Part shown: piece after piece, positions 54,988 to 64,000 of the stretch
Layout of the letters: each line of letters begins with the position of its first letter
How positions within the stretch are numbered: position 1 is the first letter of the stretch
Assembly (NCBI RefSeq): GCF_002115745.1
Contig: NZ_JFKB01000006.1
Span: forward strand, 1-64,000
Direction: 5' to 3'
Length of the DNA: 64,000 nucleotides
Source: Thalassospira alkalitolerans
Lineage (GTDB): Bacteria; Pseudomonadota; Alphaproteobacteria; Rhodospirillales; Thalassospiraceae
The notes under the pieces: generated by a model
What the model was told of the DNA's origin: nothing
Seen by the model: the letters and a program-made list of their open reading frames with translations, nothing else
The model's database searches: none
Translations under genes and position numbers: made by a program

Positions 54988-57051
54988 ATGTCGGCCGATC
55001 TCAAGACTCTGCTCAGGCGTGGACTTAGCGCGCATGAAGGCAACCGTCCTGACGAAGCCGAAAAGATTTACCGGCGGGCATTGTCGCTTTCACCCAATAA
55101 CGCCGAAGCCGAACACCTGCTGGCAACGCTTCTGACCGGGCTTGATCGCCACCGCGAGGCACTTGAACTGTTTGACAACTGCCTGCCGCGCCTTGGGGCC
55201 AACCCGGCAGTGCGATGCAATTTCGCAATTGCGCTTGAACGGGCCGGGGAAATCGACAAAGCGATTGATGAATTCCGCCAGGCGATCAGCTATCACGGGG
55301 ATTTCCCCACCGCCCTTTATCATCTGGCGCGCCTTGAAATGCCGCGTGGCCATATTGGCCAGACGGTTGACCTTTTGGGACGGTTGCTTGGCCTGAAACC
55401 CGATCATTACGAAGGTTTGCTTTTATTTGGCGAGGCACTGCTGTCACTGGGCCAGGAAGAAGCCGCGCTGACATCGCTTGATCGAGCAGCGGATGTGGCC
55501 GGAATTACGCCCGATATGATTTGCAAGGTCGGTCAGGTCTTGTTGCGCCTAGGCTATCCGGGGATGGCGCAAAACCTGTATCAACGTGCGCTGAGCATTG
55601 ATCCGCGCCATATCATGGCCCTGCGTGGCCTGGGCCATGCCTTGGCATCGCAGGGCGACTACGCCAAAGCCATCGCCATTCAAAAAACCGCACATCGGCT
55701 TGCCAGCGATACGGTGGATATCGACCTTGAAATCGCGGATATAGAGCTTCGATGCGGTGATATTGCCACCGCAGTTGCGGAATTATCCGCAGTGGTCGAA
55801 AAACACCCAACACGGGCGGATGCCCATGCTGCCCTTTTGGCTGCGATTGCCAAATTGCCAGAAATGAGGGGGGCTGAATATTTGAAACAGGCCCGCCAAT
55901 GGGCGCGCGGCCACATGCCTACGACCCCGGAACCGAAATTCACCAACAGCAAGCAATTCGATAAAAGGCTTCGCATTGGCTGGCTGTCACCGTTTTTCTG
56001 TGATCATCCGTCCTTTGCCCTTTTGTCCGGTGTGGCCCGCCATCTGGACCGCAACGAGGTCGAGCTGTTTTTGTATTCCGCCACCCCGCGCCCGGATCAA
56101 AGAACCCGCGCATGGCAGGTTATGGCGGATGGCTGGCGCGAGGTTTACGGGCAAAGTCCGCTTCAGATTACCGAACGTATCCGCAAGGATCGCATCGATA
56201 TTCTGATGGATCTAACCGGTCCGGTTCCCGATCAGCCAATTACAGTTTTTGCCCTGCGTGGCGCCCCGGTACAGGCAACGATTTCGCCGCTGACAACGGG
56301 CATCAGTCAGATGGATTACATTCTTGTCCATCACCGGGCAATTCCGGCCAAACCAGCCGAAAACAAGTTATTTTGCGAAAATGTCCAACAACTGGGATCG
56401 GGGCCTTTCGCCTTTAACGCAGGGGATGACGCCGCCCCGTTGACATTGCTGCCAGCCGCACTGGGCGAGGCCATCACATTTGGCTGCTTTGACCGACTTT
56501 CAAATGTCAGTGACGCCAGCCTGAATTGTTTTGCGCGGATCTTAAACAAGGTCAAAGGCAGTCGGCTTGTTCTTCAGGATGATGTTCTTGATGATCCGTT
56601 TGCCAAGAAAACCATGCTGGACCGATTACGTCAGGCCGGACTGCGTAATGACCGGGTCAAGATGGTTGGTTTGGTCGCCAACGAAGATCGCGCGGATTTA
56701 TATGCCCGGATCGATATTGGGCTCGCACCATTCCCGATGACCGATATTGCGCGATATTTTGATATGATCTGGCATGGAATACCGTTTGTCACCATGGCTG
56801 GTGATACGCCTGCGGCACGCGCCGGGCTTTGTCTTTTGGGCGATATCGGACTGGATGCGCTGGCAGCAGAAACACAAAAGGGATATGTCGAAAAGGCCAT
56901 CCTGTTAACGCAGGATATCGGTGCCCTGACGACAATTCGCGCCGGTATGCGCGAGCGGATGAAAAACAGCAAATCCATGAGCGCCCCGGCGGCCGCACGC
57001 GAAATTGAAGAAGCCTGTCGCGATATGTGGAAAACCTGGTGTGCGCTTTAA
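54988..57051 (+). CDS. TPR protein with degenerate O-GlcNAc-transferase-like domain
   Basis: This 687-residue protein has about seven to eight tetratricopeptide repeats in residues 1-280 (for example AEKIYRRALSLSPNNAEAEHLLATLL). A domain related to SPINDLY/OGT (GT41) follows at about 325-687. The catalytic-type histidine region RIGWLSPFFCDHPSFALLSG is kept. The usual acceptor/donor landmarks are changed: the WLGYPGTTG motif reads TISPLTTG near residue 432, and the sugar-nucleotide motif PFPYNGGTT reads PFPMTDIARY near 581. It may be an inactive or re-targeted glycosyltransferase or a binding scaffold. The gene is alone; a GmhB-like gene points toward it. Confidence 0.8.
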   Translation: MSADLKTLLRRGLSAHEGNRPDEAEKIYRRALSLSPNNAEAEHLLATLLTGLDRHREALELFDNCLPRLGANPAVRCNFAIALERAGEIDKAIDEFRQAISYHGDFPTALYHLARLEMPRGHIGQTVDLLGRLLGLKPDHYEGLLLFGEALLSLGQEEAALTSLDRAADVAGITPDMICKVGQVLLRLGYPGMAQNLYQRALSIDPRHIMALRGLGHALASQGDYAKAIAIQKTAHRLASDTVDIDLEIADIELRCGDIATAVAELSAVVEKHPTRADAHAALLAAIAKLPEMRGAEYLKQARQWARGHMPTTPEPKFTNSKQFDKRLRIGWLSPFFCDHPSFALLSGVARHLDRNEVELFLYSATPRPDQRTRAWQVMADGWREVYGQSPLQITERIRKDRIDILMDLTGPVPDQPITVFALRGAPVQATISPLTTGISQMDYILVHHRAIPAKPAENKLFCENVQQLGSGPFAFNAGDDAAPLTLLPAALGEAITFGCFDRLSNVSDASLNCFARILNKVKGSRLVLQDDVLDDPFAKKTMLDRLRQAGLRNDRVKMVGLVANEDRADLYARIDIGLAPFPMTDIARYFDMIWHGIPFVTMAGDTPAARAGLCLLGDIGLDALAAETQKGYVEKAILLTQDIGALTTIRAGMRERMKNSKSMSAPAAAREIEEACRDMWKTWCAL

Positions 57052-57099
57052 GCTTTACCGCCATGCGCAAAGCCATAGTAACGCGCAAAGAATTCTGCC

Positions 57100-57780
57100 C
57101 TAATCCGTCAGAATGCCTCTGGAAAACAATTCGGCCACGGCTTTGGAAAGGTCATCAGCAATAAAATCGGCTTCTGCGGCTTCGGCCCAAGTGGTTTCCT
57201 TTGCGCCATGACCGGTACGCACCATCACCGCATGGGTTCCCCCCGCCCGCCCGGCTCGGATATCGTTGATACGGTCCCCGATCAAAACACTTTTGGGCAG
57301 CGAAATTGCAAAATCTTCGGCCGCGGCAAAGATCATGGCCGGTCCGGGTTTGCGGCACAGGCTTTCGCGGCGATAATCACCAGTACCTTCTGGATGATAG
57401 GGCGAATAATAGATCCCCTGCACCGATGCACCATCATCCGCCAGCATTTTGATCATTGCTTCATGCAGGTCACGCAGACCGTCTTCGGACAGGTACCCGC
57501 GTGCCACAGCCGATTGATTGGTCACGACAATGACGGTAACTCCGGCATTGTTTAACCGTTTGATTGCCGCCGCCGTCCCGGGGATCAATGCCAGATCTTC
57601 GACCTTGGACAAATAATGGACTTCTTCATTCACCACCCCATCGCGATCCAAAAAGACTGCCGCACGCGGATGGCGCAGATCACGCCAGCGCGGGGCCGGA
57701 TCAATGAAATGACGGTGAACGAAATCGTATTCCTTGGCAGGCATGCCCAATCCTGTGCTGATAACAATTTCGCCTAACAT
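57100..57780 (-). CDS. gmhB: GmhB-like HAD phosphatase (histidinol/heptose bisphosphatase type)
   Basis: This 226-residue protein is in the HAD-IIIA group with D-glycero-manno-heptose 1,7-bisphosphate phosphatases. The nucleophile motif is FLDRDGVVN, followed by VVTNQSAVARGY and the late GDRINDIRAGRAGG. An N-terminal extension of about 40 residues precedes it. The zinc loop, normally Cys-x-His and Cys-x-Cys, reads YYSPYHPEG and ESLCRKPG, so most zinc ligands are lost. Such variants occur among GmhB relatives, and heptose assignment is therefore tentative; other sugar phosphates are possible. Starts at 57780 and 57744 are equally plausible. Confidence 0.78.
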   Translation of the reverse strand: MLGEIVISTGLGMPAKEYDFVHRHFIDPAPRWRDLRHPRAAVFLDRDGVVNEEVHYLSKVEDLALIPGTAAAIKRLNNAGVTVIVVTNQSAVARGYLSEDGLRDLHEAMIKMLADDGASVQGIYYSPYHPEGTGDYRRESLCRKPGPAMIFAAAEDFAISLPKSVLIGDRINDIRAGRAGGTHAVMVRTGHGAKETTWAEAAEADFIADDLSKAVAELFSRGILTD

Positions 57781-57949
57781 GCCCTATGACGATTGATGAT
57801 GACAAGCTTTCGCCGCATAAAGCCATAAAGTCGTACCGCGATGCGGAAAACCAACTGGTATTACCATTATTCACTTGCCTCGTGACTGCCGGTCATGACA
57901 ATTTCGCCCAAGATCGTTTGGGATCAATCCACTGGGGACGCTGAGTTTC

Positions 57950-58825
57950 ATGTTTGCCGATATCTTTGCCATTCTTGCACCCGTTTTTATCACAGCGGGA
58001 TTAGGTTATATCTGGGCGCGATCCGGCAAACATTTCGATACAGCACTTGTGACATCCATCGTCACCTATTTCGCGACCCCGTGTCTGACCTTTGCGGCAT
58101 TGGCGACTGTTGATCTTGGCGCGGATGCATTGCTTTCAATGGGGACTGCCGCCTTAGCTGCCAATATCATCTTCGTGTTGATCGGCTGGCCGGTCCTTAA
58201 AATTTTCAAACTGTCGCCTCGGACCTATCTGCAATCCCTGACCTGGCCAAATGTCGGCAATGTCGGTTTACCGCTTTGCATGCTGGCCTATGGTCAAGAT
58301 GGTTTGGCATTATCGGTTGCGTTTTTTGCCACCTATGTTGTCTTGCAACTGACCATCGGGGTGGCTTTTGTTTCGGGCAGTTTCTCGCTTCGATCCATCG
58401 CAAGGATGCCGATCATTCCGGCAACTCTGATTGCCACGGTCTTTCTCGCGACCGACACAGCCGTTCCAGCATGGCTTTACAACACCACCAATCTGATCGG
58501 GCAACTGACCATTCCGTTAATGCTGTTTACATTGGGTGTCTCGCTGGCGCGTTTACGCCCGGTCAGCCTTGCGCGCAGCACCGCCCTTAGCTTTTTGAGG
58601 CTTTGCATGGGATTTGGGGTTGGCCTTGGATTGTCGGAAGTCATGGGGTTGACCGGGATCGAACGCGGGGTTGTGATCTTGCAATGTTCAATGCCGGTTG
58701 CGGTGTTCTGTTACTTGTTTGCGCAGCTTTATAATCGCGAACCCGAAGAAGTGGCAGGTGTGGTTATCAGTTCCAGCCTTCTTGCTGCCATCGCCCTGCC
58801 CGGCTTGCTTTGGTATATTCTGTAA
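57950..58825 (+). CDS. AEC-family transporter (auxin efflux carrier type)
   Basis: This 291-residue membrane protein has about nine to ten helices and the AEC features PVFITAGLGYIWARSGK, ATPCLTFAALA, GNVGLPLCMLAYGQDGLAL (the crossover loop) and TIPLMLFTLGVSLARLRP. Bacterial members move dicarboxylates such as malonate or malate. The orientation and substrate here are not indicated by the neighbours. It is divergent from the GmhB-like gene. Confidence 0.88.
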   Translation: MFADIFAILAPVFITAGLGYIWARSGKHFDTALVTSIVTYFATPCLTFAALATVDLGADALLSMGTAALAANIIFVLIGWPVLKIFKLSPRTYLQSLTWPNVGNVGLPLCMLAYGQDGLALSVAFFATYVVLQLTIGVAFVSGSFSLRSIARMPIIPATLIATVFLATDTAVPAWLYNTTNLIGQLTIPLMLFTLGVSLARLRPVSLARSTALSFLRLCMGFGVGLGLSEVMGLTGIERGVVILQCSMPVAVFCYLFAQLYNREPEEVAGVVISSSLLAAIALPGLLWYIL

Positions 58826-58830
58826 AGTTT

Positions 58831-58857
58831 CCCTGATGGTGACAACACCGATCAGGG
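58831..58857. terminator. Stem-loop between convergent genes
   Basis: CCCTGAT-GGTG (58831-58841) pairs with CACC-G-ATCAGGG (58846-58857), one bulged G, loop ACAA. No T-run follows, so its efficiency is doubtful, but the position between two stops fits a bidirectional terminator. Confidence 0.45.
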
Positions 58858-58860
58858 CAC

Positions 58861-59217
58861 CTATTGCACCGTTAGACGATAAACACCAATGTCACCATAC
58901 TGCCGATAAAACCCTATTGCACATTCATAACTTCCACGCTTCAGATCGGGATCACCGTTCTGAAGCGCCCGTGCGAATACAACGTCACGACATTCTGCAA
59001 CGCTATTTAGGCTTTCACCCGCAAACTCAAAAACTATCAATTTTTCCCGATCCGGATAATAAACCGCCGTAACCTTTTCCCAAGGGGCGGCATCATCGGG
59101 CCAAATCAAATCGGCAATGGTGCGCTTGGAACCATCAAGTGCCGTGGCAATGATAAGAGCCAGCAAGGACGCCCACATCAAACGGCGTTTGGTCCGTCGG
59201 GTCAGGTTGAATTTCAT
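58861..59217 (-). CDS. Small membrane-anchored hypothetical protein
   Basis: This 118-residue protein has a basic N-terminus (KFNLTRRTKRRLMW), one membrane helix (about 14-30) and a predicted periplasmic domain of about 85 residues with two cysteines (AECRDVV and YECAIGF) that could form a disulfide. I do not recognise a family. Its ATG overlaps the DinB stop (ATGA), so it is the last gene of the glmM-thiD-DinB transcript. Confidence 0.68.
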   Translation of the reverse strand: MKFNLTRRTKRRLMWASLLALIIATALDGSKRTIADLIWPDDAAPWEKVTAVYYPDREKLIVFEFAGESLNSVAECRDVVFARALQNGDPDLKRGSYECAIGFYRQYGDIGVYRLTVQ

Positions 59218-59774
59218 ACGCCGTTCCAGCCAAGGTCATGGAAATCCGTTCCGCGAAATTCCGCGTCACAATCAAGGTGATATTCGTCAAGTTGCGGCGG
59301 ATTTTGCGATGTGCCACACAACATGGCGTGGACTTGTCCGCGATGATGGATTTGATGCACAAAAAGATGTGACAACACCGCCGATACCGTTTCACGCGCG
59401 ATCACGCCCTTGCCACGATCCAGTTCAACCGGACGCATGGCATCGCTTTCCGACAGGTTTTCACAAAACGCCAGCAAGGTATGATCGCTTTGGCTTTGGG
59501 CATCGGAAAGTGCCGCCATATCGGAAAATGGATTTTTATCGACAAAGCAATCCCGACCGCGGCCCCCCGCCAGAAGGGTATCAATATAATACCAATCGAC
59601 AATCAGAATGTGATTAAGCGTTTGCAGGATCGTCGGAAAGAACGACGTGCGTTTGGCCTTCAATTCATCACCCGACAATCTGGAACAGACCGCCAGCAAT
59701 CGATGATTGGACCAGGCATTGTTGCGTGCCTGATGAAAGAATGCGGTTCCCGGCATGGCACTGTGTCCTTGCAT
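59214..59774 (-). CDS. DinB/YfiT-fold metal-binding protein
   Basis: This 186-residue four-helix bundle is of the DinB family, as shown by NNAWSNHRLLAVCSRL and the three histidine ligands in LQTLNHILIVDWYY and LSHLFVHQIHHRGQVHAML. Such proteins include thiol transferases and proteins of unknown role, and length is normal. The expected cofactor is a divalent metal. It lies 20 bases downstream of thiD and overlaps the next gene. Confidence 0.85.
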   Translation of the reverse strand: MQGHSAMPGTAFFHQARNNAWSNHRLLAVCSRLSGDELKAKRTSFFPTILQTLNHILIVDWYYIDTLLAGGRGRDCFVDKNPFSDMAALSDAQSQSDHTLLAFCENLSESDAMRPVELDRGKGVIARETVSAVLSHLFVHQIHHRGQVHAMLCGTSQNPPQLDEYHLDCDAEFRGTDFHDLGWNGV

Positions 59775-59794
59775 GGTAGCCCCGCCCCCTTTTG

Positions 59795-60595
59795 CTATTC
59801 GCCGGTGACGGGATGGGCGTGATTTAACGGGCCGTTGCCCTTGCCATAATTTGGCGCGGTCCTGATGGCTTCGCGGACAAAGGCGCGCGCACGTGCCACA
59901 GCATCGCTAAGGTCCATGCCCTGTGCCAACCCGGTGGCAATTGCACTGGCCAGTGAACAGCCCGTGCCGTGATTATTTTCCGACGGAATACGATCGCCTT
60001 CGAAACCTTCAACGTCACCATCGCGACGCCACAGAATATCGACGATCTTATCCCCCTTGGCGTGACCACCTTTGATCAAAACAGCCTCGGCGCCAAGATC
60101 ACCGATTTTATAGGCGGCTTCGATCATGTCGGCCTCGCCGTCGATTTTTAGGCCCGAAAGCACTTCGGCCTCGGGGATATTAGGCGTCAGGACGGTGGCA
60201 AGCGGCACCATATGTTTGATCAGGGCATCAACCGCGTCTTCATTTAACAATCGCGATCCGCTTTGCGATACCATGACCGGATCGACCACCACCGGAATCC
60301 CCTTGGCTTTGGCGCGGATGAATTCTGCTACGGCCTCGATCACGGGGGCGCTATGAAGCATGCCGGTCTTGATCGCATCGGCACCGATATCATCAATGGT
60401 GACTTCGGCCTGATGCACAATCAATTTCGGATCAATACCCAGAACATCAAACACACCTGTTGTGTTTTGCACCGTCAATGCCGTAATCGCGGTTGCGGCA
60501 TAACCGCCCAGAACGGTCACGGATTTGATATCGGCCTGAATCCCGGCACCACCGGAACAATCCGACCCGGCAATGATCAATACGCGACCCATCAT
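59795..60595 (-). CDS. thiD: Hydroxymethylpyrimidine/phosphomethylpyrimidine kinase
   Basis: This 266-residue ribokinase-family enzyme phosphorylates HMP and HMP-phosphate for thiamine synthesis. The landmarks are IAGSDCSGGAGIQADIKS, ALTVQNTTGV, VDPVMVSQSG and HGTGCSLASAIA with the catalytic Asp/Gly loop. ATG 60595 has GGGAG at good spacing. It follows glmM after 68 bases. It is not fused to ThiE or TenA. Confidence 0.93.
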   Translation of the reverse strand: MMGRVLIIAGSDCSGGAGIQADIKSVTVLGGYAATAITALTVQNTTGVFDVLGIDPKLIVHQAEVTIDDIGADAIKTGMLHSAPVIEAVAEFIRAKAKGIPVVVDPVMVSQSGSRLLNEDAVDALIKHMVPLATVLTPNIPEAEVLSGLKIDGEADMIEAAYKIGDLGAEAVLIKGGHAKGDKIVDILWRRDGDVEGFEGDRIPSENNHGTGCSLASAIATGLAQGMDLSDAVARARAFVREAIRTAPNYGKGNGPLNHAHPVTGE

Positions 60596-60663
60596 GATCA
60601 AACTCCCAGTACTTGTGATCTTTGGTCTTGGATAACGAAAGCAGTTCGGCTTGTTTGGCCTGA

Positions 60664-62013
60664 TCAGCCTGCGACAGCTATGATTTCAGCAACAATACGA
60701 TCAACGATTTGTTCGACCTTGATCGCGTCATCACCTTCGGCCATCACACGGATCAGCGGCTCGGTGCCCGATTTACGGATCAGAACACGACCATCGCCGT
60801 TAAAGGCACGCTCGGCACGGGAAATCGCATCGACCACGCTACTGTGTGACAATGGATCGGAACCCACCGCATAGCGCACGTTTTTAAGGATCTGCGGCAA
60901 GGGTTCAAAAACGCGGCTCATTTCGGAAACCGGCCCATCGCGATCGGCCAGAACGGCCAAGACCTGAAGCGAGGCCAGCAAACCATCGCCGGTCGAGGCA
61001 AAGTCGGACAAAACGATATGCCCGGACTGTTCGCCGCCAACATTGCAACCAAGGGCCCGCATCTGTTCAACGACATAACGGTCGCCGACCTTGGTACGGA
61101 TCAGGCGCAGACCGTTGCTTTCAAGATAACGTTCAAGCCCCAAATTCGACATTACGGTCGCCACCAGCGCATTGCCGCGCAACTGGCCCGTGCGTTTCCA
61201 ATGGGTGGTCACAAGCCCCATCAACTGATCACCATCAATCAACTGGCCTTTTTCATCACACATCTGAACACGATCAGCATCACCATCAAGGGCAATCCCC
61301 ACATCGGCCATTTCGGCCAGAACACGGTCGCACATGGTTTTGGTATGAGTCGACCCGCATTCGGCATTGATGTTCAGGCCATTTGGCTTGGTCCCGATTT
61401 CAATCACATCGGCACCCAGTTCGCGCAGAACCTTTGGCGCCACCGAATAAGCCGCACCATTTGCACAATCAAGAACGATCTTGAGACCTTCGAGCGTGAC
61501 CGAAGATGGCAGCGAAGATTTAACCGCCTCGATATAGCGGCCCGGGGCATCATCAATACGCTGTGCCCGACCAAGCTTGTCAGCACTGACCAGAAGAGCC
61601 GACATGTCGCTTTCCATCATGACTTCGATTTCAAGTTCGACATCGTCAGACAGTTTAAAACCATCCGGGCCAAACAACTTGATCCCGTTATCCTGATAAG
61701 GATTGTGCGAAGCCGAAATCATGACACCGATATCAGCCCGCATTGATTTGGTCAGCATGGCAACCGCCGGGGTTGGCATTGGACCAACCAACATCACATC
61801 CATCCCCATCGACGTAAAACCGGCCACCAAAGCAGGTTCAAGCATATAGCCTGACAAACGGGTATCCTTACCGATGACAACACGATGACGGTGATCACCG
61901 CGGGTAAAATAATGCCCTGCGGCCATCCCGACCTTTAGCGCGATTTCGGCTGTCATAGGGGCGGTATTGGCGGTTCCGCGAATGCCGTCGGTCCCGAAAT
62001 ATTTACGGCTCAT
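60664..62013 (-). CDS. glmM: Phosphoglucosamine mutase
   Basis: This 449-residue enzyme converts glucosamine-6-phosphate to glucosamine-1-phosphate for peptidoglycan and lipopolysaccharide precursors. The active-site serine is in [17 protein letters not shown]. The metal loop is DGDADRVQM, the sugar loop GGEQSGHI and the phosphate-binding loop [13 protein letters not shown]. The start [13 protein letters not shown] is normal for the family, so ATG 62013 is preferred to 62034. It heads the glmM-thiD-DinB-hypothetical unit. In many proteobacteria ftsH and folP are its neighbours; here they are not. Confidence 0.95.
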   Translation of the reverse strand: MSRKYFGTDGIRGTANTAPMTAEIALKVGMAAGHYFTRGDHRHRVVIGKDTRLSGYMLEPALVAGFTSMGMDVMLVGPMPTPAVAMLTKSMRADIGVMISASHNPYQDNGIKLFGPDGFKLSDDVELEIEVMMESDMSALLVSADKLGRAQRIDDAPGRYIEAVKSSLPSSVTLEGLKIVLDCANGAAYSVAPKVLRELGADVIEIGTKPNGLNINAECGSTHTKTMCDRVLAEMADVGIALDGDADRVQMCDEKGQLIDGDQLMGLVTTHWKRTGQLRGNALVATVMSNLGLERYLESNGLRLIRTKVGDRYVVEQMRALGCNVGGEQSGHIVLSDFASTGDGLLASLQVLAVLADRDGPVSEMSRVFEPLPQILKNVRYAVGSDPLSHSSVVDAISRAERAFNGDGRVLIRKSGTEPLIRVMAEGDDAIKVEQIVDRIVAEIIAVAG

Positions 62014-62269
62014 GCTTGTCTTCTTTGCTTCCATCCCGACGCTTGGCCACGCCGGATATTTTTTCCTGACTGCCGGTTATATCAAAGTGTCTGAGCAATG
62101 CCACCGGCAAGTGCCAGATTATATCCATCAGAGGCAACCGATCTATTAATCCTGACCTTTATGTTTCGCTTATAAAAGCCATGACCTTGTATTCAAAAGT
62201 CGCTATCTAGAACGGGAAGCGTTTAAACCGTCTGAATTTGGGGGTCATTTGCGGAAAGTCGGTTGCCGC

Positions 62270-64000
62270 ATGGGATATCTGTTGGCAGGGATCACGATGC
62301 TTGTCATCGTTTCGGTGCTTTGTTTGATCCGCCCTGCCCTGTCACATCCCTACCCCCATGACTTGGTCATCGGACAATATTCCGTTGATCGAATGGACGT
62401 GGACCTTGCCCCGCTGATTGAACGCCTTGCAACCCAAAGGCCCGTCAACGCGCCGTCTGACCTTGTGCGAATGCCCCAGGATGACTTCAAACCGATCATC
62501 GGCGCCGTCGGCAACGGTTATACGCTTGATACCGTATGGTACCGGATGCCGATCATCGTGACCGAAGTCAGCGCAGAACCGATTGACCAGAAACTCTACC
62601 TTGAAATCGCCCCGACTTTTTTAAATACGGTCGACCTGACAATTGTTGATGCCAGTAGCCTGATACCGATCTGGCACAATGAAGTCGGCGACCATATTGC
62701 CCGTGATCAAGCCCATATTCACGGCCGGAAACACATTCGGGAATGGCCAAGGCTTGCGACGGGGAAATACTGGCTGGTGATCGGCATCACCACCAACAGC
62801 GCACAAATCTTGACAGCCCGGATCAAAAGCGAAAGCGTCCTGATCGATGAAAACATGCAGGATACCTTCCTGTATGGTTTGTATCTTGGCATTTCACTGA
62901 TCGGCTTTTTGGTCTATTTCACGCTGGGGCTGCTGATCCGCGACCGGGCGATCCTGTGGTATGGGTTTCATATTCTAGCGCTGTTCATGTTGACAGCGGG
63001 TATTTCGGGGTATGCCCATCTGCTGCTTTCCGACTTCTGGATATTGTCAAGCGACGCGTTAACCGGGGCTGGCACGGCACTTTCAATCGGCACCAGTGTT
63101 GCGATGTGGTCCTATATTATCGAACTTGACCGCCACAAACCGACGCTATTTCGCTGTTTGATAGCCTATGCAATTATCACGTGCCTTTGCGGGATCAGCG
63201 CAACCAGTGATATTTATATCTATTTCACACTTGGCTTTTTCCTGCCCCAAATCGGGGTAACGTTGCTTATTCTAGGGTATCTTTTATATCTCGGCGGGAA
63301 AAACACCGACAGGCGAAAATATTATCTTTATGTCATCGCACTTGGCGTCCCGGCAGTCGCCTCGATTATCCATTTGCTAATGTTGCTTGGCCTTGCCCCG
63401 ATAAACACGTTTACACGCAATTGCTATCAGGTGGCGTCACTTGTCCATTTGTTCCTGCTGGGCATTGCGATGGCATATCGAACCCATGAATTAACCCGAC
63501 GGCGCGTTGCAGCAAATCGTCACAGCACATGGACCAACCAGTTGGCCGACGACCAACGCGAATTCATCACGATGCTGTCACATGAATTCAGAACGCCTCT
63601 TGCCATCATTCAACGGGCTGCCGAAATGACGTCCTTGCATATGCAAGATGCCCCCGATGCGGTTAAGAACCGCATTTCCACCATTCGCGTTCACGCATCC
63701 CAGCTTTCCGAACTTGTCAATGTGTTCCTGACCAAGGATACGCTTGATAGCACCAACTTCGTCATTGCCCCCAAATCGACCATTTTGGCCCCGTTCCTTA
63801 GCGATTTCATCAAACGGCGCCAGCGCGAATTTCCCAACCACGATATCGGCCTGACAGACACAGGTATAACCATCATCAACATCGACCGGACCCTGATTGA
63901 GCGCGCACTGAGCAATTTGATTGAAAACGCCCGAAAATATGCACCAAAGGCCTATGTCCGCATTGGTTTCAATCATCGCAGCGACGGTTTCGTTTATATT
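62270..64000 (+). CDS. 7TMR-DISM sensor histidine kinase, C-terminus beyond window
   Basis: The frame opens at ATG 62270 and runs off the right edge after 577 residues. A signal peptide (about 1-25) is followed by a periplasmic DISM-type beta-sandwich (about 40-195). Seven membrane helices follow (about 203-400), starting with GLYLGISLIGFLVYFTLG. The HisKA H-box has the phospho-acceptor His438 in MLSHEFRTPLAII, and the N-box LSNLIENARKYAP begins the ATPase domain near residue 550. The extracytoplasmic domain of this class is thought to bind small carbohydrates or related molecules. A response regulator is probably fused or encoded downstream, outside the window. It is divergent from glmM over about 250 bases. 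Confidence 0.88.
   Translation, partial: MGYLLAGITMLVIVSVLCLIRPALSHPYPHDLVIGQYSVDRMDVDLAPLIERLATQRPVNAPSDLVRMPQDDFKPIIGAVGNGYTLDTVWYRMPIIVTEVSAEPIDQKLYLEIAPTFLNTVDLTIVDASSLIPIWHNEVGDHIARDQAHIHGRKHIREWPRLATGKYWLVIGITTNSAQILTARIKSESVLIDENMQDTFLYGLYLGISLIGFLVYFTLGLLIRDRAILWYGFHILALFMLTAGISGYAHLLLSDFWILSSDALTGAGTALSIGTSVAMWSYIIELDRHKPTLFRCLIAYAIITCLCGISATSDIYIYFTLGFFLPQIGVTLLILGYLLYLGGKNTDRRKYYLYVIALGVPAVASIIHLLMLLGLAPINTFTRNCYQVASLVHLFLLGIAMAYRTHELTRRRVAANRHSTWTNQLADDQREFITMLSHEFRTPLAIIQRAAEMTSLHMQDAPDAVKNRISTIRVHASQLSELVNVFLTKDTLDSTNFVIAPKSTILAPFLSDFIKRRQREFPNHDIGLTDTGITIINIDRTLIERALSNLIENARKYAPKAYVRIGFNHRSDGFVYI

Noticed and set aside
61018-61746. 242-codon plus-strand frame inside glmM
   Set aside because: Antisense to the conserved catalytic part of GlmM; a by-product of codon bias.
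1-64000. Mobile elements, prophage, CRISPR array or defence island
   Set aside because: No transposase, integrase, phage structural, Cas, restriction or toxin-antitoxin gene and no spaced repeat array could be seen on either strand.

Overview
The window looks like ordinary chromosome of a marine-type alphaproteobacterium, probably Thalassospira or a near relative in the Rhodospirillales. This is inferred from moderate GC, alphaproteobacterial protein styles, many uptake operons for small nitrogenous compounds, and the combination of TRAP transporter, D-glutamate and polyamine genes. I see no insertion sequence, prophage, CRISPR array, plasmid gene or rRNA. Coding density is high, and the longest stretch without a gene is about 1.2 kb (27334-28552).

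Left part (1-17700). A cut-off Ser/Thr/Ala-rich hypothetical protein is followed by a YdiJ-type FAD/4Fe-4S 2-hydroxyacid dehydrogenase, a YbdG-type mechanosensitive channel and a Dabb protein. Next comes a compact yhiI-rbbA-yhhJ operon (adaptor, double-ATPase/permease fusion, permease). A minus-strand operon then encodes a polar amino-acid-type ABC importer, a class V aminotransferase of the cysteine-desulfurase-like family and a dihydropyrimidinase/hydantoinase. A divergent FadR/FCD regulator faces it across an operator-like cluster. A SemiSWEET gene closes this part.

Middle part (17800-40300). A LysR gene is divergent from a five-gene dipeptide/nickel-type ABC importer with a terminal amidase. 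Two identical tRNA-Val(GAC) genes, an N-formylglutamate amidohydrolase gene overlapping a GNAT gene, a candidate small RNA and a membrane diguanylate cyclase follow. A nitrogen block then carries dgcN-dgcA (D-glutamate use), a PuuA-like glutamine-synthetase-family enzyme, a phytase-like esterase and the putrescine transporter potF-potGHI.

Right part (40300-64000). This holds a TetR regulator, a YjgN (DUF898) plus M48 peptidase pair, an Lrp regulator divergent from alanine dehydrogenase, and a LysR-controlled TRAP operon with a creatininase-family protein and an M20 amidohydrolase. After that come LysE and ilvD, a second candidate small RNA, a TPR/O-GlcNAc-transferase-like protein with a degraded donor site, a GmhB-like phosphatase and an AEC carrier. 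The end is a glmM-thiD-DinB-hypothetical operon and a 7TMR-DISM histidine kinase running off the right edge.

By family knowledge, most genes serve scavenging of amino acids, ureides, peptides and polyamines. The points most worth following are the hydantoinase/desulfurase-like/ABC module with its operator, the creatininase-family protein with changed metal ligands in the TRAP operon, the OGT-like protein lacking its usual sugar-nucleotide motif, and two terminator-ended small RNA candidates carrying CCUCCC/CUCCC anti-Shine-Dalgarno motifs.
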